Assembly (NCBI RefSeq): GCF_020740795.1
Contig: NC_067286.1
Coordinates: 1,421,990-1,485,989, forward strand
Direction of reading: 5' to 3'
DNA: 64,000 bases
Origin: Apus apus
Lineage: Eukaryota; Chordata; Aves; Apodiformes; Apodidae
Below are positions 10,436-21,900 of this stretch, piece after piece. Under the pieces are notes generated by a model. That model worked only from the letters and a program-made list of their open reading frames with translations. It had not been told where the DNA came from and did no database searches. Made by a program: the position numbers and the translations under genes. Every line of letters begins with the position of its first letter. Position 1 is the stretch's first letter.

Positions 10436-13269
10436 CTGAGAGCACACAAAGGGCACTTTCATAAACTCCTTTCCCCTAGCTCTCTAAAAAACTGCAGCCC
10501 CACAGCTCTCTAAAAGCAGATGAAAATAGTTCCACTCTTCCCAGCATCTCAGCTGCTGTCTCTTTAAATGGAACTTCCTCAAACTCCAATGCTGAATCCA
10601 GCTCAGGATGTACTTATTCATCTGCTGGATCACTGTCAGAATCACAGACACTGTGAGCTTTACCCAAGGATTATTTCTGGCTACCCAGGTGGCAAGCTGA
10701 AATCTGGGGAGTTTTCTCAGAGGAAAAGCAGGCAGGGCAGACTCCCCAGAGTAAAAGCTGCTTGGCCTAGGGTAGACACAAAACTTTGCTACCCAAGGGA
10801 GAAGCCTCAAACACCCCTCCCCTGTCTGAAGGCAGAACAGAAAGAATCACTGTGGGCTTAATGCAAGAAAGTTTAATAAATTGTAGGCAGGGCTGTAAAT
10901 GTCAATCTGCCCAAAGCTGAGCAGGGTACAAGCCCATGGGGCTTTATCCTCTCACTCTCTTCTTCCCTACAGGTCTCCAGCTTGGACAAAACCAAGAAAA
11001 TTAGTATTTATCTTGCTTTTAGGAGAGGTTTCTAAGTGCCAAAGGCTTGGGGGAAGTGTGTAAATCTTGTTTGCAAGTCCGTACCATTTGACTGCGACAC
11101 AGGAAGCAAAGTGCCCTGGTTGGGATGAGCTAACCCAGGATTCATTCACTGCCAAGATCAAGCTGCAGAGGAAACCCCCTCCCCTCTGCCTCATTTAACA
11201 CTTGGCACTAGAGAACACTATTAAACATCTGTACCTTCAGCACCTTAGGATTAAAGGTCACATCACAGAGAGAGACACAACCCGCACGCCACGTGGATGA
11301 CAAGGTAATTCGCAGCTGGTGATCCCATGGGGAATGTCAAACTGCTTTGCAAGAGCAAAGCAAAGACAGGTGGGACTGATAAAAACCTGCAAGTCAAATG
11401 AGTCTATCAAAGGGCAGGAAGAGCCCTTGCAAGTTTGTATCTCCAGTTTCTAGGTAGATTTAAGCAGCGTTTAAAGGATGCATCAAAATCCCTTTTGTCT
11501 TGGAACAAGCTGAGGCAGGCACAGCACAAGGAATGTGACATTTATATTCCCACCCAAGGTCCAAAACCATATCCAGGCACTTACAAAACAAAGCAGATTT
11601 TTTTTTTTTTTTTTGGTCCAATTTTTTTTTTGGGTAGGAATTCTGACAACATTTAGTCCAGCACAAACACACTGAGTATCTGCTGAGATGAGTCTTCTCA
11701 ACACTCTTTAAACAGTCTGATATACATTAATTTTTTCATTAAACAGACTTGACAGGTTATTTTGTTTAACCCATTTCTCTTCTTTATTTAAATATAACCG
11801 TGACATTGGAGGGAATATTTTTTTCCTTCCCACTTTGAACCCTGGAGCAGCACAAATCTCAATTTTAACCACTTGGACCACACTGTTGCACAACTTGGTC
11901 GTCCCTAGGACTCTAGAAAGTGAAGGGATGGAGACAGGAGAGTGAAGTTTGCCTTCCTCATTGCCCATTTCCCAGCAGTTTGAGCTGTCAGGGACTTGGA
12001 GCAATCCCTGTTTCTGTGACTTCTGATTTGATTTTGCACATAGCAGTCAAAAGGACCTAGCCCAGCACCTTAAGTTAAAGTAGAAACCTGATTAGATCTG
12101 GTCTTATGGCTCAGCTCTATCAACACATTTTAAGATGTTACACAGGAGTAAACTTTTTGTAAAACAGCACAAATGGTAACCCCCAAAGCTGTTCTTCTAT
12201 TTAAATGTGGATTTAAAGGGAGACATTTGTCCTACTTCTTTCTGAAGAGCTTCAGCTGCAGAAGTTCCAGGCTGGATGCATTATTTACCATGCAGCAGAT
12301 GCTGTTCCCAGTTGCCTTTACTGGCCCTGGTGTCCACTGCAAACGGACACACGTGCACTGGGCTGAGCAGTAATTTAATCAGCAGCTTCAAGAACACCAT
12401 GTAACTTTTATGACCCAGCAAGCTAACACCTAGGACAACAAACAACTTCACCTAGATCATGCCTTCTATTCAGCAAGCTTTGCAGTGCCCAGCAGGTACT
12501 CCTTCCTCCCCAGTCACCTCCTTTAACAGCAAGGACACTTCCCCACGAGATCCACAGTTCACAGAAGCCAATGTCATAAAACCAGGAGATGAAAGACTCT
12601 TCACAAGAGCCACTTCCTACAATTTCATTATCTCCCAACCACGACTATTTTAAAACCGCTCAGTCTGACCACACGAGCTCAGACTTTTTCCCTGTTCAAC
12701 CAGAAAATGACAGTCAGCAGGATGCAGCAGCTCCTCACCAGGTAACACAAGGATTTATCCTGGCAGGCAAATAATCTCCTTCCCACCTTGGCAGAGGTTA
12801 TTATACTTTCCCACAGAACTATTTCCTTTCACACGCTGGCTAATCCATCAGACAGAGATTTGCTGCTTTCCATACACAACATTCACAAGCACTCCAGCAC
12901 CCCAGCAGTTGGATATACTATCTTTGGCAACCACTGGGCTGTTTCCCACCTGGAGCTGGCTCAGCCCGTGTCTCAGGACCTGCAGACTCAGCAGTTCCCA
13001 TTCCTATATTCCAAGCGACAAGGGAAGCCTGTCCCAAACACACCAGCAGGTACCGATTCCCAGAATGGGCCCAGCATGGATCCTGGCTGAGCAGCCTGGC
13101 AGCGGCCCAGCTGTAAGATCTCAGAGGGAGATATCCTTTCCTTTTACAAGCCTGCAGGTGCCCGTGACCCCGCCTGGGGGGCTTTTACGGTCAGGGCTCG
13201 TCACCCGCAGCGGCAGATCCATGTTAGTGAAACACCTTTGGTGCCAGCTAACTGTTCCAGACACCGGCC
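10436..13269. other. noncoding DNA, possible intron 1 of a minus-strand gene
   Basis: No exon is supported. A pair of T runs lies at about 11600-11630. Minus-strand donor-like sites occur near 12450 and 12740 but without convincing exons. If the candidate first exon at 13888-13926 is real, this interval would be its first intron or introns. Confidence 0.35.
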
Positions 13270-13887
13270 CCTCTGGAGATGTCACGAAGGCCGAGAGAAG
13301 GAACGCGCGTGTCACACCCACCCTCCACGCCCCAGCAGCTTCTCCCAGGACCATCCGCAGCCCTCATCTCCCACCCTGGATTAGCGCCGATAGCCCGGGC
13401 CCCCTCGCACCCCGAGCCTGGGGGTCGCAATTCCGCCCCCGCCATCAGCCTGAGCCGCTGCCTCGCACCTCCCCGGGGGACAGGGCCGCCTCTTCCACAG
13501 GCTGCAGGCCACGTTGCCCGGGGTGTGTGTGTGGGGGGGGGGGTTCCAGACGGAAGGGAAAGCCGCAGCTCCTGCAGGAGACCAGAGCCCACCGCAGCGC
13601 CGGGCCCCCGGGGCACAGCCCCTGCCGGCCGCCTCCCCAGCCGACAAAGCAGCGCCGAGGCGGGGGGACCGCAGCGGGGCCGCCCCCGGCCCGCACCAAC
13701 GGCTTCACCCCCTCAGAGCCCCGCAGCACCTGCCGCGGCGGCCTCCTCCTCCTCCTCCTCCCTCCTCCCGCTAACGGCCCGCGGGGAAGGCCCCGAGGGG
13801 CTCTGCCAGCCCCCCCCCCCCCCCTTACCCCCCTCTCCCCGGGCCACCCCCACCGACCCCACCGCCACCTCCCCGCTCTCCCCTCAC

Positions 13888-13926
13888 CTCTCCGCCGCCG
13901 CAGAGCCCCAGGGCCGCCGCCTCCAT
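13888..13926 (-). CDS. candidate first coding exon of an unidentified gene (MEAAALGLCGGGE)
   Basis: On the minus strand an ATG at 13926 in good Kozak context (G at -3 and at +4) opens a 13-codon segment, MEAAALGLCGGGE. It is followed exactly by a consensus donor, gag|gtgagg at 13887. The short Ala/Gly-rich start, the CpG island and an X-box about 136 bp upstream are typical of a vertebrate first exon. In human the gene divergent from SYT7 is DAGLA, whose protein starts differently. Either this ATG lies in a noncoding first exon, or the gene is something else, perhaps ciliary given the X-box. A 21-G run (minus strand) lies just upstream of the ATG. Identity unknown. Confidence 0.45.
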
Positions 13927-13942
13927 CCCGGGGGCCCGGCGG

Positions 13943-13963
13943 CCCCCCCCCCCCCCCCCCCCC
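13943..13963. repeat. 21-nt uninterrupted C run
   Basis: A perfect homopolymer of 21 C (G on the minus strand). It lies between the X-box and the candidate minus-strand ATG, so it would be in the promoter or 5' UTR. It can form G-quadruplexes in DNA or RNA and is prone to sequencing length error. Confidence 0.9.
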
Positions 13964-14061
13964 GGATTCTCGAACGCCGCCTCCGCCCGCGCCGGGGCCG
14001 CCCCCGCCCGCGCCGGGCCGCCCACTGCGTCAGCTGCGTAAGGGCCGCTACGCACCCAGCG

Positions 14062-14075
14062 GTTGCCACGGCAAC
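14062..14075. promoter_or_regulatory. palindromic RFX X-box
   Basis: The sequence gttgccacggcaac is a near-perfect inverted repeat of two RFX half sites (GTTGCC / GGCAAC, 2-nt spacer). RFX factors, with FOXJ1, drive ciliary genes from such sites, usually within a few hundred bases of the start. Here the site is 136 bp upstream of the candidate minus-strand ATG. Binding is inferred, not shown. Confidence 0.7.
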
Positions 14076-14105
14076 GGCGGGAGCGGGGAGGCGCGGGAGG
14101 CGGCA

Positions 14106-14119
14106 GCGCCCCCTGGCGG
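14106..14119 (-). promoter_or_regulatory. CTCF-like motif
   Basis: On the minus strand the core reads ccgccagggggcgc, close to the vertebrate CTCF consensus (CCASYAGRKGGCR type). It sits at the upstream edge of the CpG island, facing the candidate minus-strand promoter, and could act as a boundary towards the SYT7 domain. Motif only; occupancy is not known. Confidence 0.5.
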
Positions 14120-14649
14120 GCCCGGCCTGCCCGCCGAGGCAACGCGGGGACACCCCCCCACACCCCCCCCACACCCCCCCCCCACACCCCCACCCCGGGA
14201 ACAAGGGGGGACCCTCATGAACGGCCCCGCGGGACCCGCTCCCGCCACCCGAGACAGCCCGTCCCCTCCCTCGGGTACAGCCTGTGGCAGCCGCAGCTTC
14301 CCCCACACCCCCCCCACCCCTCAATCCCAACTCCAGACATGCAAGCAGCTTCATTCCCCCCCCACCCCCCCACGGGCCAGCCTTTCCCAGGGAAACTGGG
14401 AATACTGGGCTCTTCCCGACAGCCCTGCCCTGAGAAGAGGCCCCTGGCACAACATACAGACCTTCCCCGTGGACCCCCTGGCTTTGCTCCCGCCTTTGAG
14501 GGCATCTCAGCATCCCCCCCTTCCCACCCCCAGCACCACTGACCATCACGATGCTGGGAATTTACTCACCTTTTAATCAAAAGGCTTCACGTTGTAGCCT
14601 GGCTGCAATGGAAACCAGGTGGTGTTGCCTCTAACCATTGTCTTTACGG

Positions 14650-14690
14650 TTGGACTTGAGGATCTTGAAGGTCCTTTCCAACCTTGGGGA
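14650..14690 (+). mobile_element. short CR1 3'-tail remnant
   Basis: A segment 'ttggacttgaggatctt' followed by 'gaaggtcctttccaacct' matches the last part of the CR1 3' UTR. Only about 40 bp are recognisable. Confidence 0.55.
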
Positions 14691-15441
14691 TTCAAGGATG
14701 GGAAAATAACTCCAAAATTTAGAATTATATGGTTATATCTATCTCACATCTGATAAAAATATAGATATATACACACACACAAGTTAAAATTGCAGCCAGA
14801 GGGGCACACAATGAGTGCCACAGCCAGCACTGAGCAAGGACACCCTGCAATAACCAGGCCTTAAAAAGGTGATTAATCAAGAGGCTCAGATATCTCATGT
14901 CAATGACTGACTCGGCAGAGGAGACTTGAGGTCTACCTAAGCTCATTATCATACTAAAAAAATCACACCTAGAGGTCACAAAAAATGCCTACCCAGGTGA
15001 AGACCCTTCCCCTGAGGAGTAGGTGTGAGAGTAGAAATATTGATGTAACCATCACTAACCAATCACTATAAGGGGGATGGACTTGGAAACTTACTAACTT
15101 GGTAGTTTTCTGTATCAATATGTCCTGAAAAAAATCACTTTTGGGGGGAAGGCACCAAGCACCCAGCTTTGGACAAACCTGCAGGAAAGAACAAGGTCTC
15201 CTTGTCTGCATTTTGGGAACCAGCTTAGAACAGTAACACAAAGGTTCTCTGATCCTAACCCCTCACAGCTCCACGCAGTTACCTCCTGTCCAACCAAATC
15301 CTTGCAAAGATGGGCTTAGCATGACAGCTTCCTCCCAGTTGTGGAATCTGGAAGGGCAGTGGCAGCCCAGTTGGACACAGCAATGACCTCAACAAGTACC
15401 AAAAGAACAAGCAAGGACATCACTTAAGATGCTCTTATTGC
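14691..15441. other. noncoding DNA, small AT/CA repeat
   Basis: A short (AT)n(AC)n microsatellite lies near 14761-14780. No exon or transposon is recognised. Open frames on the minus strand are short and unsupported. Confidence 0.5.
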
Positions 15442-15746
15442 AAGAAAGAGGAGAAGGAGAGAAAGAAGAGGAGAAGGAGAGAAAGAAGAGGAGAAGGAGA
15501 GAAAGAAGAGGAGAAGGAGAGAAAGAAGAGGAGAAGGAGAGAAAGAAGAGGAGAAGGAGAGAAAGAAGAGGAGAAGGAGAGAAAGAAGAGGAGAAGGAGA
15601 GAAAGAAGAGGAGAAGGAGAGAAAGAAGAGGAGAAGGAGAGAAAGAAGAGGAGAAGGAGAGAAAGAAGAGGAGAAGGAGAGAAAGAAGAGGAGAAGGAGA
15701 GAAGGAGAGAAAAAAGAGAAAAAAAGAGAAAAAAGAGAGAAAAAGA
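15442..15746 (+). repeat. homopurine minisatellite, 20-mer repeated about 13 times
   Basis: From 15442 to 15746 the + strand contains only A and G (305 nt). The core 15461-15700 is exactly twelve identical copies of gaaagaagaggagaaggaga, with a partial copy before and degenerate A-rich purine DNA after. The unit is not a multiple of three, so all three frames cycle through the same 20-residue peptide, and the long open frames here (including the hydrophobic ones on the minus strand) are artefacts. Identical copies suggest recent expansion. Such tracts with local mirror symmetry (gaagaggagaag) can form triplex DNA. Confidence 0.97.
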
Positions 15747-16949
15747 CCAGAAAAGCAGCAACAAAAGCCAGTCTCCTGTGGGCAGGAACGTGTGTCCCAG
15801 AAAAACAGCCGGGCTGTGTTCGGCAGGGGAGAGCAGCAGCACGTACCTCTCTGCCCATTCCTCCCAAAAGCAAGGGGAGCAGCCTTCAAATGGTCTGCTG
15901 AAAACCTGGAGAAAGAGTTGGGGAGAAAAAGCACCTCAGCAAAAGCTTTGAAGCTCTGGTGCTCATTTACACCGAGGGCTTTGTGTACAAAAAATAATGA
16001 AATAATAATAATAATATAAAAAAAATCACCCTCCCGCTTATTTTCGGCTCCTTTATCCTGCCAGGCAGGTGTGAAGTGGCTCTGGGGGAGATGAAAAGCT
16101 GGTGCTAAATATAGGATTTCGACGACTCCGTTTCATCCTGGCTGGGGCACTTCCCAGGGCTCCCTCCAGCAGGAGCTGCTCTCAGCAGAGCCGTGCCAAA
16201 CCTGTGGGAAGGTGTTCCCAGGAAAGCTGGAACCTGGAGCAGCCAGAAGCAAGAACCTCAGCAAGACCACAAGGGACTGTTTGCTTCATTAAAAACACAG
16301 TGACTCTTCCAAGGTTATTTATTATTATTTTTTTTCCCCCAGTTCAAGGGGTGGTATAAAGGACAGACCAGCCCAGATCTTGCCAGTTAACACCCAGTTC
16401 ATCACAGGCAAATGAGGCTGGTACAGCAGAAGCCTCTTGCTCTTGTGGGCAGCCCCAACCACCCGCCTGTAACTCCACAAAACAGCTGCTGGGTAAGCAG
16501 GGCCAGCTCATGTTTACAGCACAGCTCCAGAGTCCATCACAACTACCAGCAGCTCTTCCCTCCTCAGACACTGACGTGGTGGTGACACAAACGTGTCTGG
16601 ACTTTGGTTCCTCTCAGCCTGGTTCCTTAATGCTCCCTCGAGCTGCAAGAACTTCACCCCCCTCAGAAACCTCCTGCCTATGCCCTCATGCAAAGGGCAT
16701 TTCCCTGCCGTGGAACAGCCAGGGTAGGGGGGCAGAGCACTTTTTTGGGGGGGCCAAAAATAAGCTGCTTGATTAAGACGTTCATGGGAGCACGTCACAA
16801 AAGAGGGGGGATGTTCCCTGAGCCTCAGAGAACAGTTTTAGCTCTGCTGAACCCAGCTCCCCACCTCCCTCCTCTGCAGCAAACATCAACTTCCAGGTTT
16901 GTAAACGTGGGGAAAATGGAAGAGTTTGGGTTTGAGTGGCTGGGACAAT
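15747..16949. other. noncoding intergenic DNA
   Basis: No exon or RNA gene is recognised. There is a small A/T-rich patch at about 15990-16030 (aataataat repeats) and a T run near 16318-16335. Confidence 0.45.
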
Positions 16950-17462
16950 AACACTGTCCTAGTGAGACCTCACCTAGAGCACTGCATCCAGTTCTGGGCT
17001 CCCCAGGGCAAGGGGGACCTGGATTCACTTGAGAGGGTCCAGTGGAGGCTACGAGGATGATGAAGGGACTGGAACATCTGTCTGATGGGGAAAGGCTGAG
17101 AAACCTGGGGCTGTTTATAGTCTAGAGAGGAGACTGAGAGGGGATCTAAGTAATGTGTATGAATATGAAGGCTGGGCAACAAGAAGGGACAACCTCTCTT
17201 CACTTGTGCCCTGGAAGGGGCAATGGATTTAAGACAGACCATAGGAAGTTCCACCTCAACATGAGGAAGAACTTCTTTCCTGTGAGGGTGACAGAGCCCT
17301 GGGACAGGCTCCCCAAGGAGATTGTGGTGTCTCCTTCTCTGGAGACTTTCAAGGCCCATCTGGATGCATTTCTGAGTGACCTGCCCTAGATTTGGTCCTG
17401 CTCTGGCAGGGGGGTTGGACTCGATCTCCAGAGGTCCCTTCCAACCCCTAAGATTCTGTGAC
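16950..17462 (+). mobile_element. CR1 LINE fragment with end of ORF2 and 3' UTR
   Basis: The stretch translates in pieces to the CR1 ORF2 C-terminus (for example 'RKFHLNMRKNFFPVRVTEPW' and 'SPSLETFKAHLDAFLSDL') and then ends with the 3' UTR block 'ggggttggactcgatctcca' and 'aggtcccttccaacccctaa' plus attctgtga. The reading frame is interrupted by stops near 17120, so it is non-functional. Confidence 0.94.
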
Positions 17463-17689
17463 ACAGAGAAGTACATGCACCAATGATGAGTCCTAGGAGG
17501 GCTGTAGGAGAGTGGATTTACAGCAAAGCCACACACACATATATATGTATATAAATGGTTAATTCCATCCTACATCATACATATTAACCTGTAAAAGAAT
17601 CATTCTTATGAAATTAGTTATTTGTGTAAGATTGTCTGGAACAGCATCTGTCTTGTTCTTTAGCACTTTGTTACTTTAGGCTTTTTTTC

Positions 17690-17955
17690 TGAGGGGAAAT
17701 GGATTAAAAATGGTAGAGGGGAGATTTGGGTTAGACACTAGGTGAAAATTCTTCACTCTGAGGGTGGGAATACACTAAAGCAGGTTGCCCAGGGAAGCTG
17801 TGGCTGCCCCATCCCTGGCAGTGTTGAAGGGCAGGTTGGATGGGGCTTGGAGCAGCCTGGGCTGGTGGGAGGTGTCCCTGCCCATGGCAGGGGGGTTGGA
17901 TCTAGGTGATCTTCAAGGTCCTTTCCAACCCAAACCATCCCATGACTCTATGAGC
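17690..17955 (+). mobile_element. CR1 LINE 3'-end fragment
   Basis: Forward CR1 tail from 'aatggattaaaaatggtaga' through 'gaagctgtggctgccccatc' and 'gggaggtgtccctgcccatg' to 'aaggtcctttccaacccaaa' and gactctatga. It lies about 230 bp downstream of the previous CR1 but belongs to a different subfamily 3' end, so it is an independent insertion. Confidence 0.93.
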
Positions 17956-18892
17956 AGCTGGGATATCACAGCAGGTGATCCTGCTGTGTAACAGCTCAGA
18001 TCCTGTTAGGCTGCACCTTCACAGCCTCCTTTAGGGCTTCTCCATCAGGACCTCACCTCCCCTGACACCACCAGTGGTTTCCCAATCAAGCCTTCAGCAG
18101 CAACTCTGGCTTCATAAATCCCCAGCTCTCATCCTTGGACTGTTCTGGGCTGGTTGTGCAAGGAAGCTTAGCTGAAGGACAACCCAGGAGTGCAGGGCCA
18201 CTCACCTTGTTGTCCTTTAAGCTGGAGAGTGTCAGACCTCAGGCACATGGGGCTGGCACAGAGCTGGTTTGGCGCCAGAGCTTTTCAAATCATTGATACC
18301 AGCTCTCCAGGACAAGTGAAAGAGTCCAGCCCACTGGAGGCAGCCTTGACAGAGCTCTGGAGATCTCCAGAAGGTGCCAGCAGCTCATGGATCAGATGCA
18401 ATCACAACCCATCCAGCTCTGCTGGTCTTGAGGTCCTGAAGAAAACCACTGGGATTCTGGAGTCAAGGACCACATCCTCCTCAACCTAGAAGCAGAACAG
18501 GCCCCTCTCCAGGAGATGTGAAAAAGTAACAAGGCTCTGAAATGTAGCAGCCATCAGCTACCACAAAGAGCTTTTCAGGAAGCTTTTTGTTATAATTATT
18601 ATATTATTCAGTTTGTTTTAGTTACCACCACCCCCGAGCACAGCACATCCAACTGCACTGCTCCTCAACCCTGCTCCTCCTTGACTCAGAGCCAGGCAGT
18701 TTGTTACTCCTGTGCTAACAAGCCCCTCTCCTCAGTCCCAGCCCTGCCAGCTTCCCTGAGGATTACAACAACAGGAAAAAAAAATATATTACCCAGCCTG
18801 GGTGGGACCTTCTGAGAGCACAGCAGGCTCCTTGACACGGCAGTTCCTGCATCCAGGCCACCCAGCCACCTTCTGCCTCCTGGTGCTGCTGG
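17956..18892. other. noncoding intergenic DNA
   Basis: No exon, RNA gene or repeat recognised; one AT-rich patch at about 18585-18615. Confidence 0.45.
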
Positions 18893-18962
18893 GTTAATGG
18901 TCAGACCTGATGGTCTTAAAGGTCTTTTCCAACCCAAACGATTCCTTGGCTCCATGATTCTG
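18893..18962 (+). mobile_element. short CR1 3'-tail remnant
   Basis: The segment contains 'gatggtcttaaaggtctttt', 'ccaacccaaacgattcc' and a degenerate 'ccatgattctg' end, matching only the last ~70 bp of CR1. Confidence 0.75.
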
Positions 18963-21900
18963 CTCAAGCCCTGCAAGGCAGCACCCCAGGGGGAGCCCCA
19001 GCACCCCTGCAGGCTCTGGAACAGGTTCATCTCCGTTTCCTTGCAGGCTGAAACTGCCTGGAGGTCACTTGCTGCACTAGCACAAACTCTCACCACCAAA
19101 TGATCATCCCACAGCTTTTTCCCTTTTTTTTTTTTTTTTAATTTTTTTTTAATTTTATGTTTCTGCTGCTGGTGACATCATCTCTGCAGCAGAGGGTGTG
19201 GGATGGCCAAGCATGTGCAGGGAGAAGCCAGCCTCCAGCTCCTGCAGAAGACCCTGTGGGTGATGGCCACTATTTCAGGTGGCCAAACAGGTGACTGCAA
19301 CACGTGTCTTGGCAAGATGTTTCTGTCATTCTCAAAGGGAGGGTCTCTGGGGACAGCCCAGCACCAGAAGAGGAACAAGAACATTATCCCAACGTTCCCT
19401 TCAGAGGTCAGCACCTCACCCACCATCTCTCAGCTCTCTCAGGAGTGCAAATCTACCATATTTCCACCAAAAAAGAAAAAAAGGACCACCAAGTCAGAGA
19501 AACAGCCCTTTGAGTTTCCCTCTGGTGATGCCAATGCCAGTGACAGAATTTGGCAAGAGCCTTTCAACACCAAACCCAGAGGGATCCCTGCCCCTCGTTT
19601 CCATCACACCCAGCCTGCAGTGCCTGTTTCTGTCTCCAAAGTGTTTCCAAACCTTCAGGCTGATCCTGCTTGGCTCAGGTGAAGCTCCACACACACCATC
19701 TACCCAGGTCCTTCATTATCCACCAGCAGAACTTCCCCAGAAACCTGCTCTGCCTCAATGCCCACAGAAGCAGCTGCAATCCCAACACACGAAGCCACCA
19801 CCTCCCAGCCTGGCCCCTCTCTCTTCTGCCTCCTCACTTCCCTGTCCTGGCACCATCAAGTTCTCCAGGCAAGGACCAGCAGTTGCTAACGTCCCCACAG
19901 CAGGACCAGCTGCTGCAGCACTGCAGACAAGCAGCATTACTCAGATTTTAACTAAAAATCACTGTTCTAATGAAGGTGCTTCTCCTGTGGCTCAGCAGAA
20001 TTGCAGAAAGCTCCCCCAGGCTGGGTCAGGGCCTCCTGCAGCTCCTCCAGGCACCAGGACATGCTTTGGGTGGCACCAGGCTGCTGTGCCAGGTGCAGTC
20101 ACCCCCCCTACACCCACCTCCTCACACCACATCTGGGACTCTGCCCCCAGCCTCCCCTCCTGTTTTAGAGAGGCTGGTTAGCATTTCACAGGCATCTTTC
20201 CAGCTAAGCTGCCCAGCAGCAGCTCTCATCTGGAAGCAAGCTCATCCAAACATTGCTGTCAGGACACCCAAGAGAGGGTTTTGGTTCCCTCCCGGGGAAC
20301 CAGGACCAACTGGGGACAAACACAAACCCCCCACTCAAAGCTGGGAGCCTTGCCCCCTGCTTTGTGCCTGCTGAAAGGCCAGAGGGCTGGTCTAACACGG
20401 AGCCCCTGAGCCCCTAAAACAAGCTCGTTGCTCCCAAGAGCTACAGCTCATTTCAGAGATGAGATCTCTCCAGCCTCAACCAGTCTAACCTGGAGACAGA
20501 GAAGCTGAAAGCACCAAGTCAGGCTCCTGGGCTGACACACGAGGGGTTTAGAGGCTGCTGTGGGAGCTGAAATGTGCCCCCCAAAAGGCAGAGCAGGGAC
20601 TCTTGACTCCCAGGGATGGCAAACCCCTGCCGTGCAGGTGAGGAGACAGCCCACTGTTGAGGTGGGACTCCCAGTTCCCACAGTGGGTGAGCAGGGCAGG
20701 GTGCTCCCCACAGTCCCACCAGCTGAGCAGCTCCTCTCAGAGGCAGCTCTTGCCTCTCACACCACGCTGGTGAGCTGCCCCTTTTGCCAAGGCTTCCAAG
20801 CTCTGCCTCAGCAGGGGAGAGCACCTTGCCAGCCTCCAAGCTGCTGGCTCAGGCACGGAGCTTCACCCCAGATCCTTCCCTTCCAAGAGCCCCTTTCCCA
20901 GGCAGGGGGCTGGGGCACTACCTGCAGCCCTGCAGGCTGATCGTTGGCACGTAGGAAACCCACGTGTGCACACGTGTTCCTGTCACTGCCCTCCACACGG
21001 AGCCTGCAGACAATTCCTGCCCCCAGGTTGCAGGGGGTAATTCAGCACAGCCCTGGCTGCTAATGATTCCAAGCACAAACTCATCCTCCAGCTGCTTTTC
21101 TAAATTGGTGCCAGATCTAACGATGGAAGCCAAGCCTCAAAGCACTTGCTATAAATCCCGCCAGCTCTTCCCCCTCCCAAGGACATTACCCAGCATTACC
21201 CAAGCTGTGACTCCACAAGCCCAGAAATTTCTCACATGCTAAATGACCATCTCCACTGAAGAGGAACATTAAATAACTTTGCACTGGAGCTCTCTCCCTG
21301 CTGCAGGGGCTGCTTAGCAAAAGCTCAGGGTCTTTCCCTGCCCTGCAGCTCGACTCTCCATCCCAGACAAGCGGATGGAGCAGGAGCTCTGGGCTCTTGG
21401 GACATCAACCATCAGCCCCCAGCTCTGGTGCATGCTCCCTCTTGGCCAAACTCTTCTTTCTTAGCAAGGTTTGTGTCGGTTTCTCACCTTGGCTTGTAAA
21501 GACACCCCCCCCCCCGTTTTGTAAAATAAATAAAAACAAGAGAAATAGAGATGAACTCTAAAGGCTCAGAGGGGAGAAAATGCAACCCCCCCAGCTCCCT
21601 GTCCTGGGGACCTGACTCATGGTGCTGTGCTGGCAGCTCAGCAGAGGCTCCAGCTTCATCACAGCACTGCCTAGTTCAGGTGCAATCATTTGCTTTACCT
21701 GCTTGACCTCCCTCAAATTCCTGCACACTCTTCCCCCCCCTGCTCCTCACCACCCACCTTTCAAACGCCCTTGGCTCCAGCCTCCTTGCTCAAACCTCCT
21801 TTGGAAGGAGCAGCTCTCCAAGCCCAGAGAATGAATCAGGATTTTGAAAAGGAGCGTTTAGGGATGTGGGAAGCATTCACCCCCACAAGCAGGAGAGCTG

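Larger units (their letters stand above)
13270..14290. promoter_or_regulatory. CpG island, probable promoter of a minus-strand gene
   Basis: The stretch is very GC-rich and CpG-dense, in sharp contrast to the AT-rich DNA on both sides. It contains C runs of 15 (13810-13824) and 21 (13943-13963), an RFX X-box at 14062-14075, a CTCF-like motif at 14106-14119 and a candidate first coding exon on the minus strand. Long open frames on both strands (for example 12909-14576) are by-products of the GC richness, with proline- and arginine-rich nonsense translation. Direction of transcription is inferred from the ATG plus donor on the minus strand. Confidence 0.72.

Noticed and set aside
14563-14568. 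Minus-strand donor-like site (aaaag|gtgagt) upstream of the CpG island
   Set aside because: No exon or promoter can be attached to it; a single splice-like motif is expected by chance.
12909-14576. 555-codon open frame on the + strand (and several overlapping long frames) through the CpG island
   Set aside because: Proline/arginine-rich translation without family similarity. It is GC-driven, runs through homopolymer C runs, and competing frames of similar length exist on both strands.
15389-16019. Long Lys/Glu-rich (+) and Ser/Phe/Leu-rich (-) open frames
   Set aside because: They are translations of the 20-mer polypurine repeat; the unit is not a multiple of three and every frame gives the same cyclic peptide.
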